A stretch of DNA of 64,000 nucleotides from Lobosporangium transversale (lineage: Eukaryota; Mortierellomycota; Mortierellomycetes; Mortierellales; Mortierellaceae): assembly GCF_002105155.1 (NCBI RefSeq), contig NW_019029000.1, positions 496,001 through 560,000 on the forward strand, in the 5' to 3' direction. The notes beneath the pieces are model-generated. The model was not told the DNA's origin and did no database searches. It saw only the letters and a list, made by a program, of their open reading frames with translations. The translations under genes and the position numbers were made by a program. How positions within the stretch are numbered: the first letter of the stretch is position 1; each line of letters begins with the position of its first letter. Positions 1 to 13,967 of this stretch are shown in pieces.

Positions 1-2
1 AG

Positions 3-983
3 TTTACAATCCACGAACGAATGTATCTCAAGAATTTTGGGTCGTGCTTGATCACAGAAGTACTGAAGGAACGTATGGAAGCAGCTGACAAAGCCAAAGG
101 AGTTTTTATCAAAAGGTTAGACATGTCACATTTGTCTATGGCCTGGTACCTATTTTGTGGCCATTAAGTATTCTAACTCTTTTATTTTTTTTCTCTGTGG
201 CATTTGGCATATAAACAAATAGCATTTCTCATGAGCTTAGGACGCCACTTCATATTATTTTGGGCACTCTAGAGCTACTCTACAACAATCCGAATGAAAC
301 TCTGAATGACCATCAATTATCCTTAATTGCATCTGCTGAGGCCTCTGGTAAAGGGCTGATTGACACTATCAACAACATTATTGACCTAGCCGATCTGGAT
401 CCGGAAGAAAACTCTGGATTTGAAGGCGCCTCTCGCCGATCAAGCTCACTACCAGAACTTTACACACATGTTGCAGAAGTTGATATCCGAGATCTTTGTG
501 AACAAGTCGCTGGCTCAACGGCGAAAGCCTGTTTAGACAAAAACATAATAGTCACTCCTACATGGTCTAATAAGAGCAATTCAGTACCACTCTCGGATTC
601 TGCTTCAGGATCTACATCGCATGCCAGCGCTACAGCCACGAACACGCACTCTACCTCGGATTCATTGCATGTTCTCCATAACGGGTCTTTGCCAGAGGAA
701 TATGCAAATAGCGAACGCTCGTCGGTCGAATCCCAGAATGCATTTGCCAATGCAGGGCTTCGCTCGGAGCAAAAGCCCACTCTGGAATTGCTGGTAGCCA
801 TGGATGAACCGGAGAAGGATCCAAGTCGAGAGACTGCCTGGAACTTCTTGCTCAATTTGCCTGTGACCAAGCGTATCCTGACCCAGGTATGTGCGTAAAC
901 CTACCATTGGTTTTTTTTAAAATATTATTGTGATTATATGAAGTGTCAGCATCTAACAATGCTCGCCATTAACTTTTTCATCA

Positions 984-1047
<64 letters not shown>

Positions 1048-2968
1048 TCTAGAAAATGCGCTCAAGTTTACCACGACAGGTTTTGTGGAGATCTCTGCAG
1101 TATCACCACCACTATCTACTTTGCCTCTCAAACCTCCTAACCCTGACGCACGCCCGATTCTGTTCACAGTCCGAGATACTGGACGGGGTATTTCACCCGA
1201 GTTTGTTCAAGCACATCTTTTCCAGCGTTTCACCCAAGAGGATCCTCTGCAAGTTGGTACAGGACTCGGCTTAGCTCTTGTGAAGCTTTTGGTGGAGAGC
1301 TTAGGTGGGTGGCTTGAGATTTGGAGTGAAGGTATTGAGGGTAAAGGATGTGTGGTCCGAGTCTTGATCTGGGCTACACCTGTCGACAACGTCATCAAAT
1401 CCCTCAAAGATGAACCAGGTGCATGGCAAGAAAAATCTTGTCGTTTCTACACTGGCGAGTCGGCGGTCAGCACAGATCGTCTTTGGAAAATCATGGGAGA
1501 ACGGATGATGTGCCAGGACCTTAACATGAATGTCGAGAGGGGCAACGAACAAGATATTAGTCCAGAAGATATGCTGAAGAACCTGAGTGATCACTCGCCT
1601 TGCGATCTTCTGATCTTCAATGACGACTTAATAAGGCTTAAGGCGTACCTTTTGCATTTGGTGGATCGGCATGCTGCTGCTGAAGTAAATGGTGTTGCTC
1701 CATCGAAAGCACCAACACCGCTACTGATGTTGACGTCTGCTGCGACAGCAAAGAAGGCTCGACATCTCGTTGATGCTTACAAAGTCGCTTGGAAGGAGCG
1801 TGGGCATCTGGATTATCCTGCGAACGTAGTGTTAATGCCCAAACCTATTGGACCTCTCAAGCTCATGCGCTGCCTTTACACCTGCTTCGAGCCTATCAAT
1901 ATCAACGATCATTTGCAATCTATAGAGGCTGCAGAAACATCTGCAAAACGATTTAACCCTCCTCCGTTGACTAGGTCAGCCACTGTTCCCCATATCACCA
2001 CGATGGCTTTAAGTACTCACGACAACAGACCACTATCTGCAGGGACGATGGTCAAGTCGTCTTTCAAGTTTCCGACTTCGACATTAGCGATGATCGACAT
2101 AGGTGATCTCTCGACCTCTTCATATTCAACCAATGGATTGGTTCCACGACGAGCAAGTTCCTCAGTTGGATCAGATGATTTTGTTTCAACTTCAAGTACG
2201 AATGGTTCATCGATGTCGTCAAAGTCCAAGCCTCCACGTTCAATCCGGGGCTTTGCAGGGCATAAAAAAGACACGACTAAGGTTCGTAGCAAGAAACAGC
2301 CCTTGTCAGAAGAGGCCGTCGCGGAAGTAGCAGCTACGGCTACGGTCGTGGAAGAGCAGCGGACTACTGATGCGGATGGGCATACTCTCGTCTCGCGTGG
2401 TGTTGAATATACGGACCAACTGGGAGCACTTAAGCCTGTTCCACGCGTATTAATCGTGGAAGACAATGTCACAAACCGCATGATCCTGCGAACGTTCTTA
2501 AAAAAGCGTGGTGTATCTGTTGTGGAGGCTGAAAATGGCAAGCTCGGTGTAGAACGGTTCCAAGAGGAAGTCTGGAGACGACAAGGTCGATCAGGTTTTG
2601 AATTTGTGTTGATGGACTTGCAGATGCCCGTAATGGATGGTAATCTTGCGACGAAACGTATACGCGAATTTGAGCAGAGTATGGTGAAGCAGCATGGACT
2701 TTCGATGCCTGAATCTAATACTCAAGATGATGATGATGATGATATATCAGATGAGAAGAGGCAGAAAAAGAGCGTGCCAACGTCTGAAATACGAGGCTAC
2801 CGACCTACTGCGATCTTTGCGCTGACAGGTCTAGCAGGAGAAGAGGACAAGCGGCTAGCATTTGAGAGTGGTGTGGATGGGTACTTGACTAAGCCTGTCA
2901 GCCTGAAGACCCTGGGCGCGTTACTGTCCAGTTTTCATCCAAGTCATTCAGAACAAAGCAACCCTTAG
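3..2968 (+). CDS. Hybrid sensor histidine kinase, 5'-partial
   Basis: Two-component phosphorelay kinase: autophosphorylates on His and passes the phosphate to its own C-terminal receiver. Exons 3-115 (open at the window edge), 223-886 and 1046-2968; introns are GT-AG and keep frame. The H-box reads SHELRTPLH, with the His codon at 230-232. The N-box LLENALKFT opens the third exon. The G1 box DTGRGISPEF and G2 box GTGLGLALVKLL follow near 1170-1300. A degenerate receiver-like segment lies near 1600-1900, then a low-complexity Ser/Thr linker. A true receiver spans about 2440-2940, with acidic pair ED, phospho-acceptor Asp in LMDLQMP (codon 2615-2617) and Lys in YLTKPVS. The sensor part lies left of the window. 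An Asp-rich insert sits inside the receiver (about 2720-2760). Class and exon joins are clear; the input signal is unknown. Confidence 0.93.
987..1044. repeat. T27-A31 palindromic homopolymer pair in an intron
   Basis: Within the second histidine-kinase intron, 27 T are followed directly by 31 A, ending at the splice acceptor. Transcribed, this could fold into a long A-U hairpin just before the 3' splice site. Run lengths may be affected by sequencing error. Confidence 0.8.
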
Positions 2969-2984
2969 TGTATATCCTCCCATA

Positions 2985-3022
<38 letters not shown>

Positions 3023-3317
3023 CAATTTCCATCTTACGTTATGGACGAACTAATGTATTTTTTTGTTTACTTCTTTTTTGCTGTCTTCATTTTGCACTAT
3101 CGAAAAACGCGAAGCACTTGTTCATTCATTTAATTTTGTTTACCGTTTGCCTTCTTTCTCTTCCTTTTACATGTGCGTACCCTGTACATTAGTTAGTCAA
3201 CATTTAACAATCCTTCCAAAGGAATAAAAAAAAATAAAAAATAAAAAATAAAATTAAATATCACTGAATCCTTTAATTTGGGGTATATATTTGTTTTTTT
3301 AAAGAATAAAAGGTTCA
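2969..3317. other. Convergent intergenic region
   Basis: Short AT-rich spacer between the 3' ends of the histidine kinase and the Sel1-repeat gene. It contains a T run at 2991-3022 and A-rich runs near 3224-3250 that could serve as polyadenylation context. No gene seen. Confidence 0.6.
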
Positions 3318-5513
3318 TTATCCTAACGAGGGAAGTCGGCGGTGGAAACCCCCTTGAGTATGATCGCGATTTTGATGGAGACCCCATAAACTCCAACGGT
3401 GTTTCTTTTTGCCCCCTGTTGTGGTGCTTCCAGTAGAGTCCTGCTGTTGTTGTTGCTTCTGTTTTCCCATAATAGGGCCTACTGTGGCGGTTGTCAATTG
3501 CTCCGCTTGCTGTAGCTTCAATTCCAACTGACTAGACGAGATAAGATCCCCAGCAATGTTGTATTGACCTCGTCGAGAGGCTGGCATGCGAGATCCTGCT
3601 GCTTCTTGTGGCGATGTTGGCAAAGTTGATGACACAGATGTGCCCCTCACTGTTGCTAATCCTGCTGCAATAGGATTAGATGAAGTCGATGAATCGCTAG
3701 AGTTGGGTGCTGCACCAAAACCTTGAGCTTCTCCTCCTTCTTGGTGCTGCTGGTGCTGTTGATTTTGTTGCTGTGCCTTTCTGGCCGCCGAAGCGGCTGC
3801 AGCTGCAGCTGCATGTTCTTCACAATACTTGTCATATTTAGGTTTCCAGATCCAAGAGTTTCCAAATTGAGTAGCTCCTTGAGCACATGCTAAACGGTAA
3901 TACCTTGCTGCTTCGAATGCATCCTTTTCAGTCCCGATACCATCCATGAAGCATTGTGCGGTCTCATTCTGGGAATCAGCGTCTCCCTAACGAGTTATTA
4001 AATCAAAAGAGTAAATAAATAAGCAAAAAAAAAAAAACATTTTTTCATTTGTTTTTTTTTTTTTTTTTTTTTTTTACTTAATTGAACTTACTAGATCAGC
4101 TGCAAGCTTAAAATAGTTGAAAGCAACGGTTTTGTCCTTTTGAACGCCCCAACCCTTTAAGAAAGACATGCCAAGTTCATAAAGAGCCATGACCAATTCC
4201 TTGCGTGCTGTCACCACAGCGGACCGTCTATCCACTGTCCCCATACGCCGCAAATTTGTTGATCCCATACTGTTATTAGTGTTGGAGGCGGATGGTTCTT
4301 TTGCTTCATGTTTCTGTTGCTGTTGTTGGATCGCCCGGATATTGGCAGTGTTTCCAGGCAACAAATCCTTAAGCTCATTCATTGCATATGCTGCAGCACG
4401 TTGTAAGTACACGATTGCCTCTTTAGGATTTGGATTGCAACCCTTTTTTTTTTATATTTTTAAAGTTAATAAATGAATACAAACATTAATGCAAAGTCCT
4501 TACTTCCCGTTGTTTCCAGTTTTTTTTTTTTTTTTTTTTTTTTATAGACTTACCCAACCATGTCGAAGTGACAGTCCATACATGAGCTGACCAACAGGAT
4601 TTTCGCTTTGAGCAGCCAATCGGAAATAATAGGTTGCCTCCTCGAGTTGATCTCCTTCATGTAATTCGATTGCCCGCTGAATATAGGCATCTGCTTCTGC
4701 TTCCCTTTGTTGGGCTGGAGTCAACACTTGAGCTGCCACGCCCGGCGAAAGTTGAGTTGACCGCTTCGCCTTATTAGGAGGGGGACGTTGTGCTTGTGCA
4801 AAAGCAATCGATCGACTTTGGTCTTCATTTGTTGTGATGGTTGCTGTAATAGTTGTCAAGGTTTTATTGTTTGGGTTAATGGTATTGACGTTGAGCTTGC
4901 TCCTGGTATTGGTGTTGACTGATGAGGAAGTAGGGACAGAAGCGGATTGAGCCACTGGTAATGGTACTGGCGCTGACATAAGTACTGGTGGAGTTTGAGG
5001 AGCTACAGGTGCCTGTACCGATTCAATTACTGATGTCGGTTGTTGCACCGCATTTTTAGGTTGCCACTGAGTCTTTGGTACATAAGGCTGCTGATAGTAT
5101 TGTTGGTGTGGCCGTGGTGGGATCAATGGAGCTGATACTGTTGCTGGGCCTGGAGCTGGAGGTGGAATGTAATTAGGATGGAGCTCTTGTAGCTGTGGTC
5201 CAGGATATTGTTCGTGTGGCAAGGATTTATCCCGAATATTCAGGGCATCGATAGCAAGGTCATTCATACTTTTTGCTGTGTTATCGTTGTTGCTATTATT
5301 ATTATTATCGATTGCATTGTAATCCAGAAGAGAAAAAAAAAACTCTTGTCAGACTCAAGAATTGGTTATGACAGAAAAGTTCACAATGGATAACGACTTT
5401 TAATCTTTTTTCTTTTCTTTTTTTTTTTTTTTTTTTTTTTTTTCTTACAAAGTAGGCTGGAGGACAGCCTCTTTAGTGGTGTTAGGCTCTGAGCTTGTAG
5501 GTGAGCTGGACAT
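3318..5513 (-). CDS. Sel1-like-repeat (HCP-like) protein
   Basis: Probable scaffold built of Sel1-type helical repeats, resembling the fungal Dsf2/Skt5 group linked to septum and chitin-synthase regulation; that role is inference. Four exons on the minus strand: 5513-5449, 5292-4554, 4442-4092 and 3986-3318. All joins are GT-AG and in phase, giving 607 aa. The N-terminal third is Pro/Gln rich. Sel1 units follow, recognisable by AATYYFRLAAQSENPVGQL, LYELGMSFLKGWG, AFNYFKLAADLGDA and AARYYRLACAQGA, then the motif NSWIWKPKYD typical of this fungal group. The C-terminal about 190 aa is low complexity (poly-Ala, Gln). The first exon is assigned because its MSSSPT start and donor give the only in-phase join to the acceptor at 5293-5294. 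Confidence 0.85.
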
Positions 5514-8500
5514 TGTGAATTTTGAGTGATTATGAGATGAGAAAAGAGAGGAAAATGAAAAGGGGAGAGAGAATACATTGGAGCAGATGAGGATTAAAAA
5601 AAAGCCTCCATTCAATGAAGTCATGAGCCCATGAAAATGAAACAAAAAGACAAACGAGGCTGAAGCACTTTTGTAAACGAGTAATTGCGCACAGCCCAAT
5701 GGTCTATTTTTGGAAGCCGGTGCTTTTCTTTAACATGCGCCCTTTTGGGCTTTTGTGGCGAAGTGATACAAAAAAAATGAAATGTCCATGGTGGAACAAC
5801 ACGTGTCCATATGGCAGCTTCCTTACTATTTTTTTTTTTTTTTTTTTTTTGCAATAGAGTCATTGGATATGCTGATGAAGCTGGTCAGGTGTACATTACA
5901 TTGCTCTACTCGTTGAGAACAAGGCCACGACTACGATTCAGCGAAGGAGAGAATTGTGGAAAGTTCCCAGTTACTGCCCTAGTATGTAGTGTAAAGTTTG
6001 ACACTTCTTTGTCCGTCCATGTATTTCGGTAGCAGACGAATTTGCCAATGTACTCGTAATTATTCAAAAAAGATATATTATTCCGACTACATTTTTGCAA
6101 TCTAAAAAGAAAGACTTGTTTTCTTTATCAGTTTCAAATGATCTTGTTCGAACTGTTGCACAAAGATTCAAAGGGATTTTAGGCCCGAATAGACTGATGA
6201 TAATGCAATTAAAATTGGTAGTGTTGAGTACATTTTCTTTGTAGTAGTATGTCACAGAGAATACATCGTAAACACCCTCTACACCAATGTTTAAGAATCT
6301 GGAAATCACCTACGGTGGGTTATTATTGGACAGTATTTATCATTGGTTTCATTCCTCTTTACGTTTGAGACAAATTACTTTTGCAAGGAAAAGTCCTGCA
6401 TGCAGAATGCACCTTTTAGACCATAAATCATGGACTGAATCGATCACAGACTATGCTCTTGCATTTCCCATGTGTCATTCACGCAGCATGGAACGAAGGA
6501 AAAAAATATGAGAACACACGGGCTTCGTAGATCACGATGGATGTCTCCTTTTGCATAGGAAACTGACAAAATGGATATTGGGGAGCTACCAGTGTCGCTT
6601 TGTTATTATCGGCATTTGAAGACAATCTTGAATGGAGCTGTCTCTAGTGTCATAGTTAGTCTAATGATTCATAGACAGACATCGATTGGTTTCACTGACA
6701 ACTGGCACAAGGGAGGACTATAATTTTTCAATTAATGTTGATGTTGACGCCTGTTATCATTCTTGAATGCTGCCGGGAGCTAGGCTTATGCGAATGAGCG
6801 ACCATTCTCAAATCTCTTTTGGAAAACCATTTGAGGTAAACAGATACGAGCTATGCTTTTCACTCTGACCACATCGTGTTCGAAATGGATCTGGCTGGTG
6901 CGGTAGTAATTCGAGAGCAGAAAGATGACTCTAAGGAAGCTGCTGCAGAGACACAGAGGCAATGCTGGTAAAAGCCTAATGAACGCTACCACTTGGTAGC
7001 CAAGATTCTATTTATTCGAAGAAGAAAAAAAAAAAAAAAATCAATTCAATCATATTAAAAAGTTAAATGAATTATATACTGACCATACGAAGTAACAGCT
7101 CTGTATGCGAGTGGAGGGAAGGATAAGATGGCTTTGATCGTTTTTTTTTTTTAATGCTGACTTTGAGTACTTTAATTCAGTTCACTCGTCATGCTTGAAT
7201 CATCGGTTTCTTATCGCTCATTGACCTTGTTATAGCCCATTCACTCTCTCCTTGATGAGTTAATTTTCTTTAATCCTATCAGTGTTTGCACTCACTTCAA
7301 ATACATTTATAATAAATTGCATTGTGTTTTCTAAGGTATCCCAGCTATATATATTTTGGTTCAGAACTTTCTCCTGACACGATGGCCATCATTATCTTTT
7401 TTGCTGTTGTTGTTGTTGTTGTTGTTGTTGTTATTGTGTTGTTGTTATTGTTGTTGTTGTTATTGTTGTTGTTGCTCGTCCAGTCGTCTGATCTTCCAAC
7501 CTTGTTGATCGCGGTGCTTGTCGACTATTTATTATCTTCCCGCAGCGCACAGTTCACCCCCCAATTCCACTGATTAAAATAACCCAAAAAAAAAAAAAAA
7601 AAAAAAAGACATGGCGATGAGCAATGTGGGCGAGAGCCATGAAAAAAAAAAAAAAAAAAAAAAAAGTGACCGAGCAATTGTAATACAAATTATTCATTTA
7701 TAATAATAAACAATATTTCTGCTCTTTCCCAGACAGAGATGCATGCATGTAACCATTCATCCGGAGCAAAAAGGGAAAGTGAGGGAAGATAAACAAAAAA
7801 AAAAAAAAGGACATTGCATGGCAAGACTTCAGCAGTGCATGCATTGCACAGGCAGGAGACAAAGTAAAGCAACATCCATCTTATCCCGCCCTGCCGAATG
7901 TCAATGTCAATGATATATACCATTTTGATTTTGAAAACAAAGAAAGCACGTAAGACTGGCTTTGCGCAAGCAAGAAGAAAGACCCTTTTCATTTTATTCT
8001 CTTTTTTTTTTTTTCTTTCTCTTTTTGTTTCTCTCCTCTGTCTCTTCCTTTTTCTCACCACTCCTCTCTTCTCTTTTTATACATCTGCACAGCATTCATT
8101 CAGAGTTTGCATCTTTGGTCTCACAACAAGAAAAAAAAAGGTACACAAACACATACATTTATTCATATCGTATCGTTCTCTATCGCAATCATGTCATCTT
8201 CAAGATGAACTACTCCCAACCTTTACTCGCTTTGTCTGCTTTACTGTGCATCACAATTCACATTCACACTCTTCGCCTTGAGTTCGTTTCCTTCCTTCCA
8301 TCACAATTAACTCGCTTGATTCTCCCTTCCGCCTAATGTCTTTGCTTCCTCCTTCTCTTCGTTCCCACTTCTGTGCCTCTGTTGCTGCTGCAAGTTTTCA
8401 TCGCCCCTACAATTCCCTGCGTCCTTATGCATCTGCAAACAGTATTTAAATCAGAACCATCTTTGTAATCGCTTTCGTCTTTCAGCGCCAACAGCACAAA

Positions 8501-8958
8501 TGTCTATTTCAGAAGTGATATTTTTTGCATATCTCTTGCCCAATATGAGAAGGCAGTATCGACAGGATGTTAGTAAATTATGGGTGCTATCTATCTATAT
8601 CCAGTACTTCAGTATGATTCACAACAGAATTCGGATGGAATTGCGCTCAGAGACCCTTCTCATTCTTTTTCTCCCCACGCTATTTGTCCATGCATCAGCG
8701 TTTCGCCTCTGCAATGGACAATTATGATAAACAGGGCTCTCTCATTTTTGGCGTGTTTCCTCCTTCCCGCAACCCTTCATTCGATTTGACCTTCTCCTTC
8801 CAATTAATGTCTCTCTTACTCGGCTCAAATCATAAATCTCAAATCTCAAATCTTCTTATCCACCTTCTTGCAATCGCTTGAATTCGTCCCTGTGTACTTT
8901 ACTTCCTGCTATTCTCATCATGACGATGATAACGCAGCCGCTCTCCACGAGCGGATAT

Positions 8959-8992
<34 letters not shown>

Positions 8993-9785
8993 GAGCTTTA
9001 AGAAACAAGTGTTTGTAGCACAAGTTCTGATCGTGCAACAAACTAGCACGGTCATTCATCGTTTCTTTTTTTTCTCCTCTCTTCACTCAAACTTTTTGTC
9101 ACACCAACCATCACATTTGATGGACACAAGACTGGATGCAGTCGTTCTTTATTTTATTTTATTTATTTTTTGTTGTTGGAAGGGGTTACTGCAGACACAT
9201 TAAGTAAAAAGTTGCTATTTTCATACCTTTCTGCACCATCTGCATCTACGTTAAGAGATGACCAATATAATATAAGCATGACAAGATGTATGCAGCTGAG
9301 CAAATGTATTTACTCGACGTATTTTATTTTTTTTTGTTGCATTCTCGACATCGACCAATCCTCATCTGGACAAAGTTCTAAAAGTGTTGCTGGGTTCAGT
9401 GCATTTTCACCCACACGATTATACAAACAATTGTTCTAATCTACTAACAATTTTTTTTTCCCTCTCCTGTTTCCCCTATTATTTTTATGCTCCTTGCTCC
9501 ATAGACTTGTCGTTGCTTCTCTAACTCTTCATTGTCCCTTTGTTCACTGCCCAGCCGCCCCGTATTCCACATACTACTCTTTGCAGGACTATAAACAGGC
9601 ATCTAGCCTTTTTTCTCTTTTTTTTTTTCCCCTGGTGCGACTTTTTCCTCTGGACACTCTTCCTTGGCTCCTCAAGTCCTCGGTCTCTTTTTAGCATCAT
9701 CGGTATTTTCTTATTTCCTTAATAGGCAACACTTCTACAAGTAGTTGCTCATCCTTCCTACGGCAGCAGCCTCCTCAAGCACGCC
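5514..9785. other. Long intergenic region, no supported gene
   Basis: About 4.3 kb between divergently transcribed genes. Open frames here are short and dominated by A/T runs (5830-5850, 7585-7607, 7640-7664, 8961-8990). The stretch 7980-9720 is pyrimidine-rich on the plus strand and probably carries promoter and 5' leader of the gene starting at 9786. A short frame from 8204 (begins MNYSQPLLALSALL) could be an upstream ORF or chance. Confidence 0.5.
7405..7473. repeat. (TTG)n microsatellite
   Basis: Imperfect TTG/TTA trinucleotide run in the intergenic region upstream of the 9786 gene. No coding context. Confidence 0.85.
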
Positions 9786-12700
9786 ATGAACACAGATTTC
9801 GAATTGTTTGTTCCTTCACAGTCTTTTTCTCGGGGTTCAAATAATGAAATCAGTGGCAACGACGAGCAATTAAATAACAACAGCAACAACGAAAATATCA
9901 TTAGCAACAGTACTTGTGTTGATCAACTACTACAACATCCCCACATTGTATATCCGTCCAATTTACACACTGAGGTTAGCAGCCATCCTGAACGTACCAT
10001 GAGTTTGAGAAATCCCACTCCTACAAATTCAACCCTGATTAAATCAACATCATTATCATCATCGGTTTCCTTCCAACAGATTCCCGTTGATGTCAATAGG
10101 AACAAGTATCACGAGAATGCATCTGATCGATGTAGTAAGGCCTCATCGGTCGAGGACAGATCTTGTTCTGGGACATGGAGGATACATCAAGGCTCCACGT
10201 TTCATCGAAATGGATACGACTCTGAACAAGATGGTGATAGTTCTAGAAGGGGTAACGCTGACGGCCTACGGAATAGTCGCTACGGCGGAAACCGTAATAG
10301 CGACAGTAGTTGTAGCAGCAGCAGCAGCAGCAGCAGTAGCGGTACTGATTGCAGCGATTCTGAAGCCGAACAAAGGCATAAAGCCACTGAGCTTGGTATC
10401 CACCATAACAGACCCGTATCCATGAAACGCAGAAAAGTGAGCGAGGAAGAAGAGGAAAGCCAAGAAGAAGAAGAAGAAGAGGAAGAGGAAGAGGAAGAAG
10501 AAGAGAGCGAAAACAATGAAAGCAGTAGCCAATGTAGATTACGACGAAAGGCCAGCAACATCTACTTTTCCTCGAATTCTCAGAGTCAATCCCAATCATT
10601 GGAGCAATCGCCACCTCCATTATCTACAAGGCCATCCAGTTGGACAGCCCGAAAGCGTAGGAGTATTTTAACAGATTCACCATCAGCATCTTCCGTACCA
10701 CAACAACACACGGGCAACAACATTGACACGTCGTCGCTTAGCTTGCTGTCCGCAACTTCAGCAATGGTATCTGAAGGCACTATCCCTACCTTGGCTCTTG
10801 GCAGAGATAAATCAAGCAAATTGCTGTCATCGTCTTCCTTTCCAACAATAAGCTTTTCCTCTGACTTTGATACATTCACGTTCTGTGCAAAAATAACAGA
10901 TGAACACGAGAAAACAAAAAAGCATGCTCCTTCGTCCTCCAATCCATCACCTTGTCCACACCTACAATGCCGCTCTTTTATTTCGGGAGCATGTCGTAAA
11001 CGAAGCTTTGAAGACGCTATCGAGTTGACGCGACCATTAGGAAATAGTCGTGGTCTTTCGACAGCAGCAGCAGAATTACAACTTGGATGGTTTGGGTCGA
11101 TTAAAAGACGCAAGATCCATCATTTCCCCACACGATGGACATCAGCTCTTTCACCATCGCCTTATGTTAAATTGATGGCTATGCGCGACTTTTGGGACGT
11201 CATGAGAGCTCGTTTGGATCTATCGTGGTTAGATCTGTGGACGATCACAACCCCGACTTCAAGTATCGAATGGCGTAAGAACTGTGTTCAGTCTACCATA
11301 GACGATAATGATGACGTTGATACATCAGAGAAAATTAAGAGTAACAAGGTCATTACAAAGAAGTTTGGCATGTCGCCCACGAGCAATGAGGCTCCTAAAG
11401 GAGGATTTGATAAGGATAGTGTAAACTCAACTGAGTTTTGCGAGACAGTGGACATGGAAACAGCTGCCACTGATGTATTGAACGAAGAAGCAGACAATGA
11501 TGCCGATGATGTCGAAGGCTATAAGGATAAAGAAGAGAAAGAAGGCGCTTTCGATAGCAATAACGATAACGATAACGATAAAGATGGGGAAAAGATCCTT
11601 AACTCAAGGATAGCGAAGTTAAGGCAGTCGCATCATACGATGGATACGAAGCAAACGCGTCACAAGACGGTGATTCAACACCCAAGCCCCAGTCAACTTT
11701 TAAAGGGACTTTGGGAGGAAGAAGAGAGAAACCGTCGCCAACTACAGATGATCCCAGAATTTGTCCACAAGCCGCAGAGAAGCAAGGTCCTGAACAGAAA
11801 ACCTATTCTCAAGAAGAATATCATAATCAGCCAGGGAACAACCGACAATGCGGCATGGATCAGACCAAAAGTAGTTCAGGAAGCGCCACCTTCGTCATCA
11901 ACAACATTGGAGCCATCGTCCTCAGTCTCTTCAGAGAACACCGACCAGACAATGACTGGATCCGAGTCGCAGACCGAGGTTGACAATGCCGTTACTGGTT
12001 CGAGTTCGGGATCATCTTCTTCCTCTCCTTCTTCAGCTGCAAATAACAGTCAATATTCAGATCAGGAGATAATGCTGAGAAAGAAACATGGTGTTGCTGT
12101 TGCTGCTCGTTGTAAGTCTATTTTTTATTTTTTATTTTTATTTTTATTTTTATTTTTTTTTAAAGAAAGAAAAAGTTAATTTGTATACTACTTTACTGTG
12201 TGCTCGAAAACAAAAAGCAAACTGCTGATTTTTTTTATTTTTATTTTTATTTTTTATGCTGAATAATCATAGCCAATGCACTCTCTGAAGGGTACGATCT
12301 GAACGAATACAAGCCATGGAGAGACGGTACGGTAGAGCCCGATCGAGGTGACATTGGTCAGCTTTGTCGGATGCGCAGGACAGTGATGGAACCATGGCCT
12401 CTAGAAGAGTCAAGAGCCAAGGTTGAATGTGCTCGGATGCTGCATCGAATGCGCGAGCAACTGAATGTGGTCATCAACCTTCAAAGTACGTGTTAACTTT
12501 TTTAATTCTTGTTCTTGAAGTAGGATTTCTCGATCCATATGTATTAACAATAGCATCGTTCGTTTCTACTTTTAATTCCTCACTGTCCTACTTTTAGTTC
12601 ACCTGCGCTCCATGATAAAGACAACCCCCTCACACATGTCGTTCTTGCTGTCGATCCGCCATCCGGGTCAGGTCTCTGTCGAGCTCTTAAACGCACTCTA

Positions 12701-13460
12701 CGGACCGCAGTTCTTGCAGACGAGTGCTTTTCGAGCCATTGAGCAGCTCTTGTGGGGAAAGAATCCGTCTCCACAAATCGAGTATCAGGAGCGGTACCAC
12801 CAGCATCAGCATGAACAGCAATATCAAAAGCGTTCAGAGGAATCTTCTAGTTCTGAGCAGCATGATCATCCACCTTCATATGAGTATACTCACTCACAGA
12901 CGCCAGAGTACCGCTACCGTGATCAAGACCAAGAATCATACGATGAAAGTAATGCTATGGAAGATCACAGTGATGTCTATGATTACCACCACCGACCCCA
13001 AGGATACTCTCGCCGCCAAAACTGTCACCATGATCAAGATCGTGATCAACGTCAGCATCATCACTATGGTCATGGTGATCCGACTATAGACAAGGATATA
13101 GAGTGTGAGTTTGAAGAAGAGTTTGATGAACAATCATATCAAGATCCGATGCTTATGGAGATTGGACGAATCTCTTCTATGACTGAAGCCAAGGGTCATC
13201 AAAATAACGATCATCCTTACGAGCGGGACCAAGATCAGGACCAGCATAGGGACAAAGACATTGGTACTAGCATGGTAGATGGTGGGGCTCGAAATGGACA
13301 CCTACTCTACGCACAATTACAACAACAAACTGAGGTTATACACGAAGAAACCGAATCGAGTTCAAAGACCGAAAGCGAAATTGAGACACTTGGTGTAGCT
13401 CCATCCAAGAGACGTGACAGCGGTATGGTGATTGATCTGGATCAGGATCTTGCATTCTAA
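9786..13460 (+). CDS. Large low-complexity protein of unknown function
   Basis: I do not recognise a family. Three exons (9786-12111, 12273-12485, 12598-13460) join in phase at GT-AG sites to give 1133 aa. The first exon is Ser/Asn rich with a poly-Ser block, a Glu-rich tract (about 10440-10510) and basic RKR/KRRK clusters that could be nuclear signals. The most conserved-looking part is the second exon and the start of the third: segments NEYKPWRDGTVEPDRGDIG, PWPLEESRAKVECARML and PGQVSVELLNALYGP read like a compact helical domain. The tail is rich in His, Gln, Asp and Tyr. No signal peptide or membrane segment is visible. The upstream leader is pyrimidine-rich. A nuclear regulatory role would be a guess from composition only. 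Confidence 0.8.
10440..10510 (+). repeat. GAA/GAG-rich coding tract (poly-Glu)
   Basis: Purine-only microsatellite inside the first exon of the 9786 gene, encoding about 20 consecutive acidic residues. Antisense open frames over it are shadows. Confidence 0.8.
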
Positions 13461-13722
13461 AGGAGAAAAAAGAAAGAAAGAAAAAACCAAGTATCTTTTA
13501 TTATTATTATTATTATTATTATTCTTTCTTATTTTATTTTATTTTCTTGTTATACATGGATACCATTGTAGAATAGTCGCTATTGTTTCGTCGTTTTTTT
13601 CATCGCTTGTTTTTTCCTGTCGTTTTTTGTCGTTCGTTCAATGTAGTATAGAAATTTGATTCGTATGTTGTGTTATTGTTTTTCATCTTTGCTGCATTTA
13701 CTCTGTATGGTTTGTATTTGTG

Positions 13723-13728
13723 AATAAA
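13723..13728 (+). terminator. Putative polyadenylation signal AATAAA
   Basis: AATAAA lies about 263 bases after the stop codon of the 9786-13460 gene, in AT-rich sequence. Motif only. Confidence 0.5.
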
Positions 13729-13825
13729 GCTTTATGGGAAAGTCTCAAATCTGGAATAAAACCATGGCCTTTGGTCTAAGCATTCATACTCTTTCTCTTC
13801 AACTGTGAGGTTAGTTCACACAAAG

Positions 13826-13856
<31 letters not shown>

Positions 13857-13967
13857 GGCTACTGGCAAAAATTCGGGAACGATAGTACTTACCCAGGTCC
13901 TCTTGAGCGAGTGGCGATGCCCTCTGCACTCATTTATGTGGACTCTTCCTGTGAGTTCTGTTTACCA

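Noticed and set aside
10243-10620. Several overlapping antisense frames rich in Leu, Cys or Ser
   Set aside because: They are shadows of the Ser and Glu repeats in the 9786-13460 gene.
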